Source: an uncultured Lachnospiraceae bacterium
Lineage (GTDB): Bacteria; Bacillota; Clostridia; Lachnospirales; Lachnospiraceae
NCBI GenBank assembly: GCA_902786515.1
Contig: CADADA010000001.1
Coordinates: 62,001 to 126,000, forward strand
Reading direction: 5' to 3'
DNA length: 64,000 nucleotides
A program made the translations under genes and the position numbers. Below the pieces are notes generated by a model. The model saw nothing but the letters and a program-made list of their open reading frames with translations, was not told the origin of the DNA and made no database searches. Shown here in pieces: positions 28,003-35,536 of the stretch (positions within the stretch are counted from its first letter, which is position 1; each line of letters begins with the position of its first letter).

Positions 28003-28764
28003 CTATTTTACAATCTCAAGAACGGCGTCATTCAGAATCTTTATATAAGTCCCTTTCATTCCTGACGAGTGCGTTGCTATTACACCGGCACTTTCAAGCT
28101 TTCTTAATGCATTTACAATAATCGACCTCGTGATTCCTATTCTGTCTGCGATACGGCTGGCAACCAGTGTTCCCTCCATTCCACCTAGTTCCTGTATCAC
28201 ATATACAATCGCTTCCTTTTCTGACGAAGACAGTGTACTAAGTGCAGAATTAACCAATTTCCTTTTTCTGTAACACTCAGCATTTTCCTCATCCACCGAA
28301 CGTATCATTTCAAGTCCGACAACAGTAGTTCCATACTCACTGAGTATAATATCATCAATACCATACTCATCTTTATCCTTATATATAAACAATGTGGCAA
28401 GTCTCTCACCTGCTATATCAATTGGAGATATAATCGCCTTATATTTTCTGATATCATCTCTTGTAAAACCAAATGTCTCCAGATTAACATTATCTGTTGT
28501 AGATAATACATTCAAAAGTCTTTCATTAAACGACTGATCAATATGTTTTCCCACTTCATCCTGAATCAGTTCCGTAATCTCATCAATACCCTGTCGTATT
28601 CCAACTCCCAAAACCTTTCCCTTCTTACTAATTACAATTGTGTTGGAACACAATACCTCACCCAGTACATCACATATATCATCAAATATTACTTTAGTTG
28701 ATGTGTTATTGTGCAATAACTTATTAATCTTTCTGGTTTTATCCAGTAAATGAACATTACCCAT
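28003..28764 (-). CDS. codY: GTP-sensing global transcriptional regulator CodY
   Basis: CodY represses many stationary-phase, nutrient and motility genes when GTP and branched-chain amino acids are plentiful. The N-terminal GAF domain (DKTRKINKLL at the start, effector pocket to about 150) is followed by a linker helix. The C-terminal winged helix is very well conserved (VASRIADRIGITRSIIVNAL, then RKLESAGVIATHSSGMKG). The length of 253 residues is normal. The topA-codY-flgB neighbourhood matches the codY-flgB synteny of Bacillus and suggests CodY control of motility. Confidence 0.96.
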   Translation of the reverse strand: MGNVHLLDKTRKINKLLHNNTSTKVIFDDICDVLGEVLCSNTIVISKKGKVLGVGIRQGIDEITELIQDEVGKHIDQSFNERLLNVLSTTDNVNLETFGFTRDDIRKYKAIISPIDIAGERLATLFIYKDKDEYGIDDIILSEYGTTVVGLEMIRSVDEENAECYRKRKLVNSALSTLSSSEKEAIVYVIQELGGMEGTLVASRIADRIGITRSIIVNALRKLESAGVIATHSSGMKGTYIKILNDAVLEIVK

Positions 28765-28791
28765 AAATCTTTTTGCTTCTCCTACACTGTA

Positions 28792-30873
28792 TTACGATGA
28801 CTGTTCCTTTTCCATCTGTTCAAAATATCCGCATTGCTCATCCGAACAAACCGCCTTACTGCCTTTTTGCAGCATATACTTTCCACATCTCGGACACGGT
28901 TTTGCCAACGGCTTCTGCCATGACATAAATTCGCACTCCGGATTATTTTCACATCCAAAATACTTACGTCCCTTTTTCGTCTTCTTAATAACGATTTCTT
29001 TACCACAAGCCGGACACGGTATACCGGTTTTTTCATAGTATGGTTTTGTATTTCTACATTCCGGAAATCCCGGACATGCCAAAAACTTTCCGTGAGGTCC
29101 ATATTTTACAACCATATTCTTGCCGCAGTTCTCACATATAACGTCCGTAACTTCATCAGCTATCTCTACTTTTTCCAAATCCTTTTCAGCCTTTTCAACC
29201 GCATCTGCCAAATCAGGATAAAAGTTCCTTACAATAGTCTTCCACTGCACACTGCCCTCTTCGACCATATCCAACAATGACTCTACATTAGCTGTAAAGC
29301 TAGAATCAACAATTGCAGGAAATTCTTTTTTCATAATCTCATTGACTATCTCTCCAAGCTCTGTCACGTAGAGGTTTTTCTGTTCCTTTACAACATATCT
29401 TCTTGCGATAATGGTGGTTATAATAGGCGCATACGTACTTGGTCTTCCAATTCCCTGCTCTTCAAGAGATTTTACTAATGCAGCCTCGGTAAAATGTGCA
29501 GGAGGCTGTGTAAAATGCTGCTTACTGTCAAACTCTTCAAAGACAAGCTCATCATCTTTTTCTATATTCTTAATCGTAATCTTATCGCCCTTATCATCAT
29601 CCTCATCCGTATATACAGACATAAATCCGTCAAATATCAGCTTAGATGCAGATGATGTAAAAATATACTTTCCTGCAGAAATCTTCACTGACATCGTCTC
29701 ATATTTTGCACTCTGCATTCTGCTTGCCGTAAATCTCTTCCATATTAACTGATACAATCTGAACTGGTCTCTTGATAAATCTTCTTTCACTACAACAGGT
29801 GTAAGTTCTATATCTGTAGGTCTTATCGCCTCATGAGCATCCTGTATTTTATTGTCAGACTTGTTTGCCTTTGTGTCTGTCTTTGCAATATATTCCTCGC
29901 CGTATCGTTCTCCAATATACGTTCTTGCCATCTCATCTGCCGTATCAGATATTCTGGTAGAATCCGTACGCAGATAAGATATGAGACCTATTGTGCCTCT
30001 TCCTTTAATATTTACTCCTTCATACAATTGCTGTGCTATCCTCATCGTCTTCTGTGTTGAAAAATTCAATTGTTTTGATGCTTCCTGCTGTAATGTACTT
30101 GTAGTAAACGGTAACGGAGCTTTTTTCGTTCTTTCACCTTTTTTTACATCGCTTACGACATATTTTTTACCTTCTAATTCTGATAATATAGTGTCTAACT
30201 GTTCTTTATTTTCTATATTAATTCTGCCATCTGCATCACCATAAAACTTCGATATAAGCGGCTTTTTGCTTCCCGGTACCTTAAGCATAGCATCCAAAGA
30301 CCAATATTCCACAGGTATAAACGCATTTATCTCTTCTTCTCTGTCGCATATCATTCTGAGTGCAACAGACTGAACTCTTCCCGCACTTAGTCCTCTCTTA
30401 ACCTTCTGCCATAATAACGGACTTATAGAATAACCAACCAGACGATCCAGCATTCTTCTTGTCTGCTGTGCATTAACCAGATTCATATTAATCTCCCTTG
30501 GCTGCTTAAGCGATGCCTTCACAGCAGGTTTTGTAATCTCATTAAATGTAATCCTCTTCATATGTTTTGACTCAAGCTTTAAAGCTGTAGCCAGATGCCA
30601 TGATATCGCTTCACCTTCACGGTCCGGGTCAGTTGCGAGGAACACTTTATCTGCCTTTTTAACTTCCTTCCTGAGTTCTGCCAGCTTTCCGCCTTTACCA
30701 CGGATGGTAATATACTTAGGCTCATAATCATTATCAACATCTATGCCCATGGTACTCTTAGGTAAATCACGGACATGACCGTTAGATGCAACTACATTAT
30801 AATTACTGCCTAAAAATTTTTTAATGGTATTTACTTTTGCAGGTGATTCCACAATCACTAAATACTTAGCCAT
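28792..30873 (-). CDS. topA: DNA topoisomerase I
   Basis: TopA relaxes negative supercoils by single-strand passage. The N-terminal TOPRIM domain (KYLVIVESPAKVNTIKKFLG, DPDREGEAISWH) and the active-site tyrosine near residue 300 (GLISYLRTDSTRIS) are present. Three C-terminal zinc ribbons are visible, starting CENCGKNM, CPACGKEI and CPRCGKYM. I chose the ATG at 30873 (MAKYLVIVE), which matches the family start. The ORF extends 19 codons upstream into the end of dprA. Length is 693 residues. Confidence 0.97.
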   Translation of the reverse strand: MAKYLVIVESPAKVNTIKKFLGSNYNVVASNGHVRDLPKSTMGIDVDNDYEPKYITIRGKGGKLAELRKEVKKADKVFLATDPDREGEAISWHLATALKLESKHMKRITFNEITKPAVKASLKQPREINMNLVNAQQTRRMLDRLVGYSISPLLWQKVKRGLSAGRVQSVALRMICDREEEINAFIPVEYWSLDAMLKVPGSKKPLISKFYGDADGRINIENKEQLDTILSELEGKKYVVSDVKKGERTKKAPLPFTTSTLQQEASKQLNFSTQKTMRIAQQLYEGVNIKGRGTIGLISYLRTDSTRISDTADEMARTYIGERYGEEYIAKTDTKANKSDNKIQDAHEAIRPTDIELTPVVVKEDLSRDQFRLYQLIWKRFTASRMQSAKYETMSVKISAGKYIFTSSASKLIFDGFMSVYTDEDDDKGDKITIKNIEKDDELVFEEFDSKQHFTQPPAHFTEAALVKSLEEQGIGRPSTYAPIITTIIARRYVVKEQKNLYVTELGEIVNEIMKKEFPAIVDSSFTANVESLLDMVEEGSVQWKTIVRNFYPDLADAVEKAEKDLEKVEIADEVTDVICENCGKNMVVKYGPHGKFLACPGFPECRNTKPYYEKTGIPCPACGKEIVIKKTKKGRKYFGCENNPECEFMSWQKPLAKPCPRCGKYMLQKGSKAVCSDEQCGYFEQMEKEQSS

Positions 30874-30898
30874 AACTAATGTCCCCTTTTGAATATTC

Positions 30899-32008
30899 TC
30901 ATATATTTTTAATATAGTAATTCTTAGCATATTCTGTTACCAAATCCATTAACTGAAGCCGTACTATCAGCTGTGTTACATAGGAAATATCATAGCCTGT
31001 AACTTTTGAAATCTCGTCAATACTTTTTGGTAACAAATCGAGACAACTATACACCACTTGTAAATCTTTTTCAAGCATAATTTTATTTTTTCTAAAAATT
31101 TCATCATTTTGAATGTAATTTACACCCAATTCTTCCAATATATCATTTACGCATGTAACAATACCTGCACCACTTTTTATCAATCTGTTACAGCCAATGC
31201 TCAGACTGTCTCCGATTCTTCCCGGTACTGCAAAAACCTCTTTTCCCTGATCCAGTGCCGTCTCTACCGTGATAAATGTCCCACTTTTTTCCTTTGCTTC
31301 CACCACTACTATTATATCTGCCAGACCGCTGATAAGCCTGTTACGCTGAGGAAATCTGTAAGGAAGCGCCTTGCTTCCCACCGGATATTCAGATATAACG
31401 CCTCCTCTTTCAATGCTTTTTGTAAATATTTCTATATTTTCTTTTGGATAACAGATATCAACACCGCAACCTAATATTCCAAAAGAATCTCCACTGCCTG
31501 ACAGAGCACCTTTATGAGCGGCTCCATCTATCCCTCTTGCCATGCCGCTTATAATCTGTACACCATGTACTGATAATTCTTCTGCAAGCTTCATCGCTAT
31601 CGTATAACCATAATTGCTGCATATTCTTGCACCAATAACAGCCACTGCCGGCTTATGTATATCCGGAAGCCTGCCCCTGACATACAACGAGTACGGAGGA
31701 TCATAGATTTTTCTCAATCTGTCAGGATAGTCTTTATGTTCAATATGTACAAATCTAATCCCTTTACCGGATAATCTTGCTAATTCATCCTTTACCTTTC
31801 GGGTATCCCTTCCTGCGAGTATCCTGTCAGTATCTTCTTCACTTATTTTATCAACTGTCTCTATAGCTTTTCTGTCAGCCAAAAACACATTTGCAGGCGT
31901 TTTAAATCTTTTTAATAAGTATGATATTTTTTTATTCTCAATTCCTTTTATATTCGTAATCCAATACCAGTATTCATCTGTAGTAAGTGCATTATCGTAT
32001 ATTCCCAT
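30899..32008 (-). CDS. dprA: DNA processing protein DprA
   Basis: DprA loads RecA onto incoming single-stranded DNA during transformation. The Rossmann-like core has the family motifs VIGARICSNYGYTIAMKLAE, SGMARGIDGAAHKGAL and GILGCGVDICYPKEN (about residues 125-200). The segment FPQRNRLISGLADIIVVVEA follows. The C-terminal part is winged-helix-like. The ATG at 32008 begins MGIYDNALTTDEYWYWI, a typical start. The upstream extension would overlap comM. About 369 residues. Confidence 0.95.
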   Translation of the reverse strand: MGIYDNALTTDEYWYWITNIKGIENKKISYLLKRFKTPANVFLADRKAIETVDKISEEDTDRILAGRDTRKVKDELARLSGKGIRFVHIEHKDYPDRLRKIYDPPYSLYVRGRLPDIHKPAVAVIGARICSNYGYTIAMKLAEELSVHGVQIISGMARGIDGAAHKGALSGSGDSFGILGCGVDICYPKENIEIFTKSIERGGVISEYPVGSKALPYRFPQRNRLISGLADIIVVVEAKEKSGTFITVETALDQGKEVFAVPGRIGDSLSIGCNRLIKSGAGIVTCVNDILEELGVNYIQNDEIFRKNKIMLEKDLQVVYSCLDLLPKSIDEISKVTGYDISYVTQLIVRLQLMDLVTEYAKNYYIKNI

Positions 32009-32015
32009 ATTATGT

Positions 32016-33536
32016 CTATTCCTTCCCTGTGAAAACTCTGTAAACAATTGCTTCTTCGACATGTTTTACAAGAATCTCATCACTTTCATCCAAATCTGCA
32101 ATAGTTCTTGCAATCTTTAATATCTTATAATATCCTCTCGATGTAACACCTAACCGCTCATAAGCATTCTTAAGAATGCGCTCTCCTTTATCGGAGATTT
32201 TGCAATATCTTGCAATATCCTTTGGCATAAGCTGTGAATTATATCTGATACCTATATCTCTGTATCTGTGTATCTGTCTTTCACATGCCTGCTCAACTCT
32301 CTCTTTTATAGTATGCGAGCTTTCTCCCTGCTTCATATCTGTAAGTTCATCGTAACCTACTCTATGTACATCTATGCATATATCAATTCTGTCCCGAATG
32401 GCACCACTGACTCTTGACTGATACTTTCGCACCTCTTCCTCCGTACATCTACATCTTTCTCTGTCAGGATAGTATCCACATTTACACGGATTCATAGCTG
32501 CAACAAAAAGAAAATCACATTCAAATTCATATGTTCCCGTATTCCTGGTAATAACCATTTTTTTCTCTTCGAGAGGCTGTCTCAGTGTATCGAGAACCTG
32601 CGGGCTAAATTCTGGAAGTTCATCCAGAAACAGTACACCCTTGTTTGCTAAGGCAGTCTCACCCGGCTTCGGATAGCTGCCACCACCGGTCATTCCTGTC
32701 ATGGTAATAGTATGATGTGGTTCTCTAAATGGTCTTCCTCCAATCATACAACCGTCTTTTAGCAGTCCTGCTATACTGTATATACTTGTAATATCTAATA
32801 ATTCTTTTTGGGTAAGTTCAGGCATGATTCCGGTAATTCGCTTTGCAAGCATTGACTTGCCGCTTCCCGGCTGCCCGTTCAGAAGTATATTATGATTTCC
32901 AGCAACTGAAATCTCAATGGCTCTCTTAGCTAAATCCTGTCCATGAATTTCGTTGAAATCATATTCACATTTATCGTATATTATGTAGTTTTTTTTTACT
33001 TTTCTCTCTCTTGCCTGTCCCGAACATATATAATCAATCGTCTCATTCAGTGAATTAACCGCTATAATGTTCATTCCATCAACACATGCTGCTTCACTGT
33101 AATTACCCACCGGAACAACACAGGTATGAATTCCATGATTCTTCGCCTCTATGACTATGGGTAATATCCCACTTACCGGTCTGATACTTCCATTAAGTCC
33201 CAATTCGCCGATGAAAAGGCTGTCCTTAATATTCCCATCCCTTATCATATCGTATGCCCTGAGTATGGCTATGGCTATAGGCAGATCAAAATGAACGCCC
33301 ATCTTTCTTATGTCTCCAGGTGACAAATTCACTATAATTCTGCCGGGGCTTAGATTATATCCCGAATTCTTAATAGCTGATCTGACCCGCTCCTTAGCTT
33401 CTCTGACCTCAGATGACAACATACCTACCATACTAAAATATGGCATACCTCTTGAACAATCTACTTCCGCATTGACAAGATGTGCTCTGGTACCATCAAC
33501 GGTACCTGTAATAACTGTATAAAAAATAATAACCAC
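32016..33536 (-). CDS. comM: ComM/YifB-family Mg-chelatase-like AAA+ ATPase
   Basis: This AAA+ helicase family promotes branch migration during natural transformation. The N-terminal domain (NAEVDCSRGMPYFSMVG, then NLSPGDIRKMGVHFDLP) is an S5-like fold. Walker A is NGQPGSGKSMLAKRI near residue 220 and Walker B is GVLFLDELPEF near 290. A zinc-binding cluster CKCGYYPDRERCRC follows near 355. Length is about 506 residues. The start is uncertain: GTG at 33536 has a weak upstream site, and a slightly shorter form beginning at an ATT after AAGGTGG is possible. It pairs with dprA next to it. Confidence 0.92.
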   Translation of the reverse strand: MVIIFYTVITGTVDGTRAHLVNAEVDCSRGMPYFSMVGMLSSEVREAKERVRSAIKNSGYNLSPGRIIVNLSPGDIRKMGVHFDLPIAIAILRAYDMIRDGNIKDSLFIGELGLNGSIRPVSGILPIVIEAKNHGIHTCVVPVGNYSEAACVDGMNIIAVNSLNETIDYICSGQARERKVKKNYIIYDKCEYDFNEIHGQDLAKRAIEISVAGNHNILLNGQPGSGKSMLAKRITGIMPELTQKELLDITSIYSIAGLLKDGCMIGGRPFREPHHTITMTGMTGGGSYPKPGETALANKGVLFLDELPEFSPQVLDTLRQPLEEKKMVITRNTGTYEFECDFLFVAAMNPCKCGYYPDRERCRCTEEEVRKYQSRVSGAIRDRIDICIDVHRVGYDELTDMKQGESSHTIKERVEQACERQIHRYRDIGIRYNSQLMPKDIARYCKISDKGERILKNAYERLGVTSRGYYKILKIARTIADLDESDEILVKHVEEAIVYRVFTGKE

Positions 33537-33568
33537 CTTACTTCACTTTTTGTATTTGTTGTTTATTT

Positions 33569-33596
33569 ATAATATCATATTTTCACATATTGTCAA
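33569..33596 (-). promoter_or_regulatory. Sigma-A-type promoter of the comM-dprA-topA-codY cluster
   Basis: On the minus strand a perfect TTGACA, a 16-nt spacer and TATTAT (overlapping TATAAA) lie 33 bp before the comM start. This is one of the best promoter matches in the window. Confidence 0.75.
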
Positions 33597-33659
33597 GTGC
33601 TTTTTACTAATTATTTAATGAACGTGTCAGTACAATAGTGTAGCTGTCGAAAAATAACC

Positions 33660-33775
33660 AGACCAAATGAGCAGAATGTTTGCCTGAGAGTGCGTATCTG
33701 AAAACACAGGCGTAGCGGGCTACGTCGAGGCTTTCAGATATGTGCTATCGGGATAAACAGACAAGCATTTAGTCT
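33660..33775. repeat. Large imperfect palindrome A
   Basis: AGACCAAATG at the left end pairs with CATTTAGTCT at the right end. Inner arms (GTATCTGAAA against TTTCAGATAT) also pair, and the tip is the GC-rich hairpin GTAGC-GG-GCTAC. The tip and its flanks (GGCGTAGCGG, CTACGTCGA) are shared with palindromes B and C, but the stem sequence differs. Probably a related but distinct member of one repeat class. Confidence 0.7.
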
Positions 33776-33938
33776 AGTATAGTCGTTTTAAATTAACGGG
33801 GATTTATATTTCGGATATGATTTCACTCTGCAAGGCGGAGGAATGAGGCGTAGCGGGGGCTACGTCGATTGACGTGGGCGTTGCAGATGGAATCATAGAC
33901 AAATATAAAGTGGGGGTATTTAAAAACGACTATACTAG
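33774..33938. repeat. Large palindromic element B (165 bp)
   Basis: The ends are near-perfect inverted repeats of about 20 bp (CTAGTATAGTCGTTTTAAAT against ATTTAAAAACGACTATACTAG, one base indel). Internal arms pair (ATGATTTCA with TGGAATCAT; CTCTGCAA with TTGCAGAT). The tip is GTAGC-GGGG-GCTAC. It is about 92% identical to element C at 34473-34634. It could be a MITE-like mobile repeat or a structured RNA or DNA hairpin. Confidence 0.8.
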
Positions 33939-34027
33939 TAGATTAAATAATAAATAACTGACACGTTACACAGCGAAATCCGTTGGGGCAGCTTCTCTTA
34001 CGTATGTTTTTCTGATAATTTTAAAAT

Positions 34028-34345
34028 GATACGTAGGATTCTGCTTTTTACTACGTATCATTTTATAAATACTCAGAAGTGATACGTAGGATTCTGCTGT
34101 TTACTACGTATCATTTTATAAAAACTTCAAAATAATACGTAGGATTCTGCTGTTTACTACGTATCATTTTATAAAAACTCAAAAGTGATACGTAGGATTC
34201 TGCTCTTTACTACGTATCATTTTACAAAAACTCCAAAATAATACGTAGGATTCTGCTCTTTACTACGTATCATTTTACAAAAACTCCAAAATAATACGTA
34301 GGATTCTGCTTTTTACTACGTATCATTTTACAAAAACTCCAAAAT
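34028..34345. repeat. Array of six 53-bp tandem units, each with a hairpin
   Basis: Six units begin at 34028, 34081, 34134, 34187, 34240 and 34293, exactly 53 bp apart. A decayed seventh follows (34346-34381). Each unit contains TGATACGTAG or TAATACGTAG, a 14-nt loop (GATTCTGCTNTTTA with T, G or C at N) and CTACGTATCATTTT. The arms form a 10-14 bp stem flanked by A and T runs. The 15-17 bp between hairpins is A-rich and nearly constant, so this is not a CRISPR. Function unknown. Confidence 0.9.
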
Positions 34346-34472
34346 AATACGTAACATAGATTAACTCTACGTATCTATCATAGAAAAATTAAAATAGTAT
34401 GTAAAACCACTGTCACAGATGTATGAATACTCATAATCAACCAAGTGTATCAGTTACTTATTATTCGCTACA

Positions 34473-34634
34473 CTAGTATTGTCGTTTTAAATTTACAGGG
34501 TTTTATATTTCTGATATAATTTCATTCTGAAAGGCTGATGAATGAGGCGTAGCGGCTACGTCGATTGACGTGGGCGTTGCAGATGGAATTATAGACAAAT
34601 ATGAAGTGGGGGTATTTAAAAACAACTATACTAG
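34473..34634. repeat. Large palindromic element C (162 bp)
   Basis: Second copy of element B, with the same orientation and ends (CTAGTATTGTCGTTTTAAAT and ATTTAAAAACAACTATACTAG). The tip is GTAGC-G-GCTAC, three bases shorter than in B. Compared with B, about ten substitutions fall in the left half and three in the right half. One stem position changes from G-C in B to A-T in C on both arms, which preserves pairing. Confidence 0.8.
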
Positions 34635-34883
34635 TTTTGCTGTATATAATCCCATAACGTTTGGAATTAATATGCAATCTGGAATTATTGAACTGACTTA
34701 AAACGTCGATATTATATGATTGTATAATTTGTAGAATCTCCTGAAAACATGAGTCGCAGTACAGTAGTGTAGTCCACATTTAATAACTTTACTTTATATT
34801 TTTCTGTAATATATTTTGAAAATTCTGATGTGACGGTAGCTTTTTCACCCATATATCAAAATAATTAAATTGGAGTGAGTAGA

Positions 34884-34925
34884 AAACTCACCTATTATGT
34901 ATAATCTACAAAAATAGGTGAGTTT
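34884..34925. other. Perfect 13-bp inverted repeat (hairpin)
   Basis: AAACTCACCTATT (34884-34896) and AATAGGTGAGTTT (34913-34925) are exact inverted copies around a 16-nt loop. No adjacent intact gene is served. No clear T-tract follows on either strand beyond the TTT of the arm, so a terminator role is only possible. Confidence 0.55.
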
Positions 34926-35046
34926 GAAAATTTGCAATAAATCACCATTCACCCCAAAAGCTAAAATTGTCAAAACAGGTGACTGATTTTCAAGTACAAG
35001 TGATTATAAAAATTTCAATTCAAAAATGCAACCCAGTATAGTCATT

Positions 35047-35351
35047 TTACAAAGTAATAATTCCAAACTCTTCAAGGAGTTTCTGTATATATTCTGAATG
35101 CTTACAATTTTCTGTATATCAGAGAGTCTTCCTGTTCTTGACAGAGCATCGATTAATTTTATAATTTCTTCTCTGCCTTCTTCTTTTTGTTATGCAAAAG
35201 TTCTTGCTTCATCATATTCTGTAATACACATACTCTTAACCTCCGCTCTATTTGCAAATATAAACGGTTTAATAATTGATTCTTCAGGTAATTTATCGAT
35301 TGCTAAATCAACCGCTTCCTCTAATGACATAGTTTTCTTATTTTTTTTCAT
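35047..35351 (-). pseudogene. Rpn/PD-(D/E)XK-transposase-like C-terminal remnant
   Basis: From the ATG at 35351 the frame reads MSLEEAVDLAIDKLPEESII, then FANRAEVKSMCITEYDEART, then meets an in-frame TAA. Beyond it the same frame continues QKEEGREEIIKLIDALSRTG. After one frameshift near GTAAGC the reading ends SEYIQKLLEEFGIITL. The AEVKSMCITEYDE and EEGREE patterns recall the C-terminal part of Rpn-family recombination-promoting nucleases, or the small Lachnospiraceae proteins related to them. No nuclease domain remains. The stop and the frameshift mark it as broken; homology is from memory of the family. Confidence 0.65.
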
Positions 35352-35475
35352 TTATTAACTCTCTTCTCTTAACAATCTTATACCATTTTAAAAGGAGTGT
35401 CGTGTGACATTCGTGCAAAAAATCCCGCACCAGCTATGTTGAACAGAAACAGCCTACAATAGAAAAATTCAATTT

Positions 35476-35532
35476 AAAAAAAAGAGTTTCGCACCAGCAA
35501 CGATTAATTGCTAATGCGAGAACTCTTTTTTA
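35476..35532 (-). terminator. Rho-independent terminator of the type IV pilus operon
   Basis: Read on the minus strand, AAAAAGAGTTCTCGCA pairs with TGCGAAACTCTTTTT, with a small inner AGCAA/TTGCT stem. A run of eight T follows. It begins a few bases after the stop of the 1922-residue gene. Confidence 0.85.
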
Positions 35533-35536
35533 TTAT

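Larger units (their letters stand above)
33621..33967. repeat. Outer 11-bp inverted repeat enclosing palindromes A and B
   Basis: AACGTGTCAGT (33621-33631) and ACTGACACGTT (33957-33967) are perfect inverted copies that enclose palindromes A and B. The right-hand flank, read on the minus strand (GTGTCAGTTATTTATTATT), resembles the left flank of element C (GTATCAGTTACTTATTATT). The repeat unit may therefore extend beyond the 165-bp palindrome. Confidence 0.55.
33537..35536. other. Repeat-rich island without an intact gene
   Basis: This 2-kb stretch between comM and the end of the pilus operon has no intact gene. From low to high coordinate it holds the comM promoter, three large palindromes (33660-33775, 33774-33938, 34473-34634), an array of six 53-bp hairpin units (34028-34345), an isolated hairpin (34884-34925), a broken Rpn-like gene (35047-35351) and the pilus operon terminator (about 35476-35532). 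The segments 34382-34472, 34635-34883 and 35352-35475 show only A/T-rich sequence with short echoes of the palindrome ends. Confidence 0.85.

Noticed and set aside
34028..34345. CRISPR array
   Set aside because: The repeats have regular spacing, but the spacers are nearly identical and only 15-17 bp long; no cas genes are nearby.
34522..34779. 85-codon minus-strand ORF
   Set aside because: Its 3' half runs through palindromic element C, so it is at least partly repeat-derived. The upstream half looks mildly protein-like (EILQIIQSYNIDVLSQF) but no family is recognised and no ribosome-binding site is seen.
35098..35358. Plus-strand ORF of 86 codons
   Set aside because: It is the antisense of the broken Rpn-like gene and has no homology-like features.
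33536..35536. Insertion sequence with an intact transposase
   Set aside because: No intact transposase frame occurs; only palindromes and a broken Rpn-like remnant are present.
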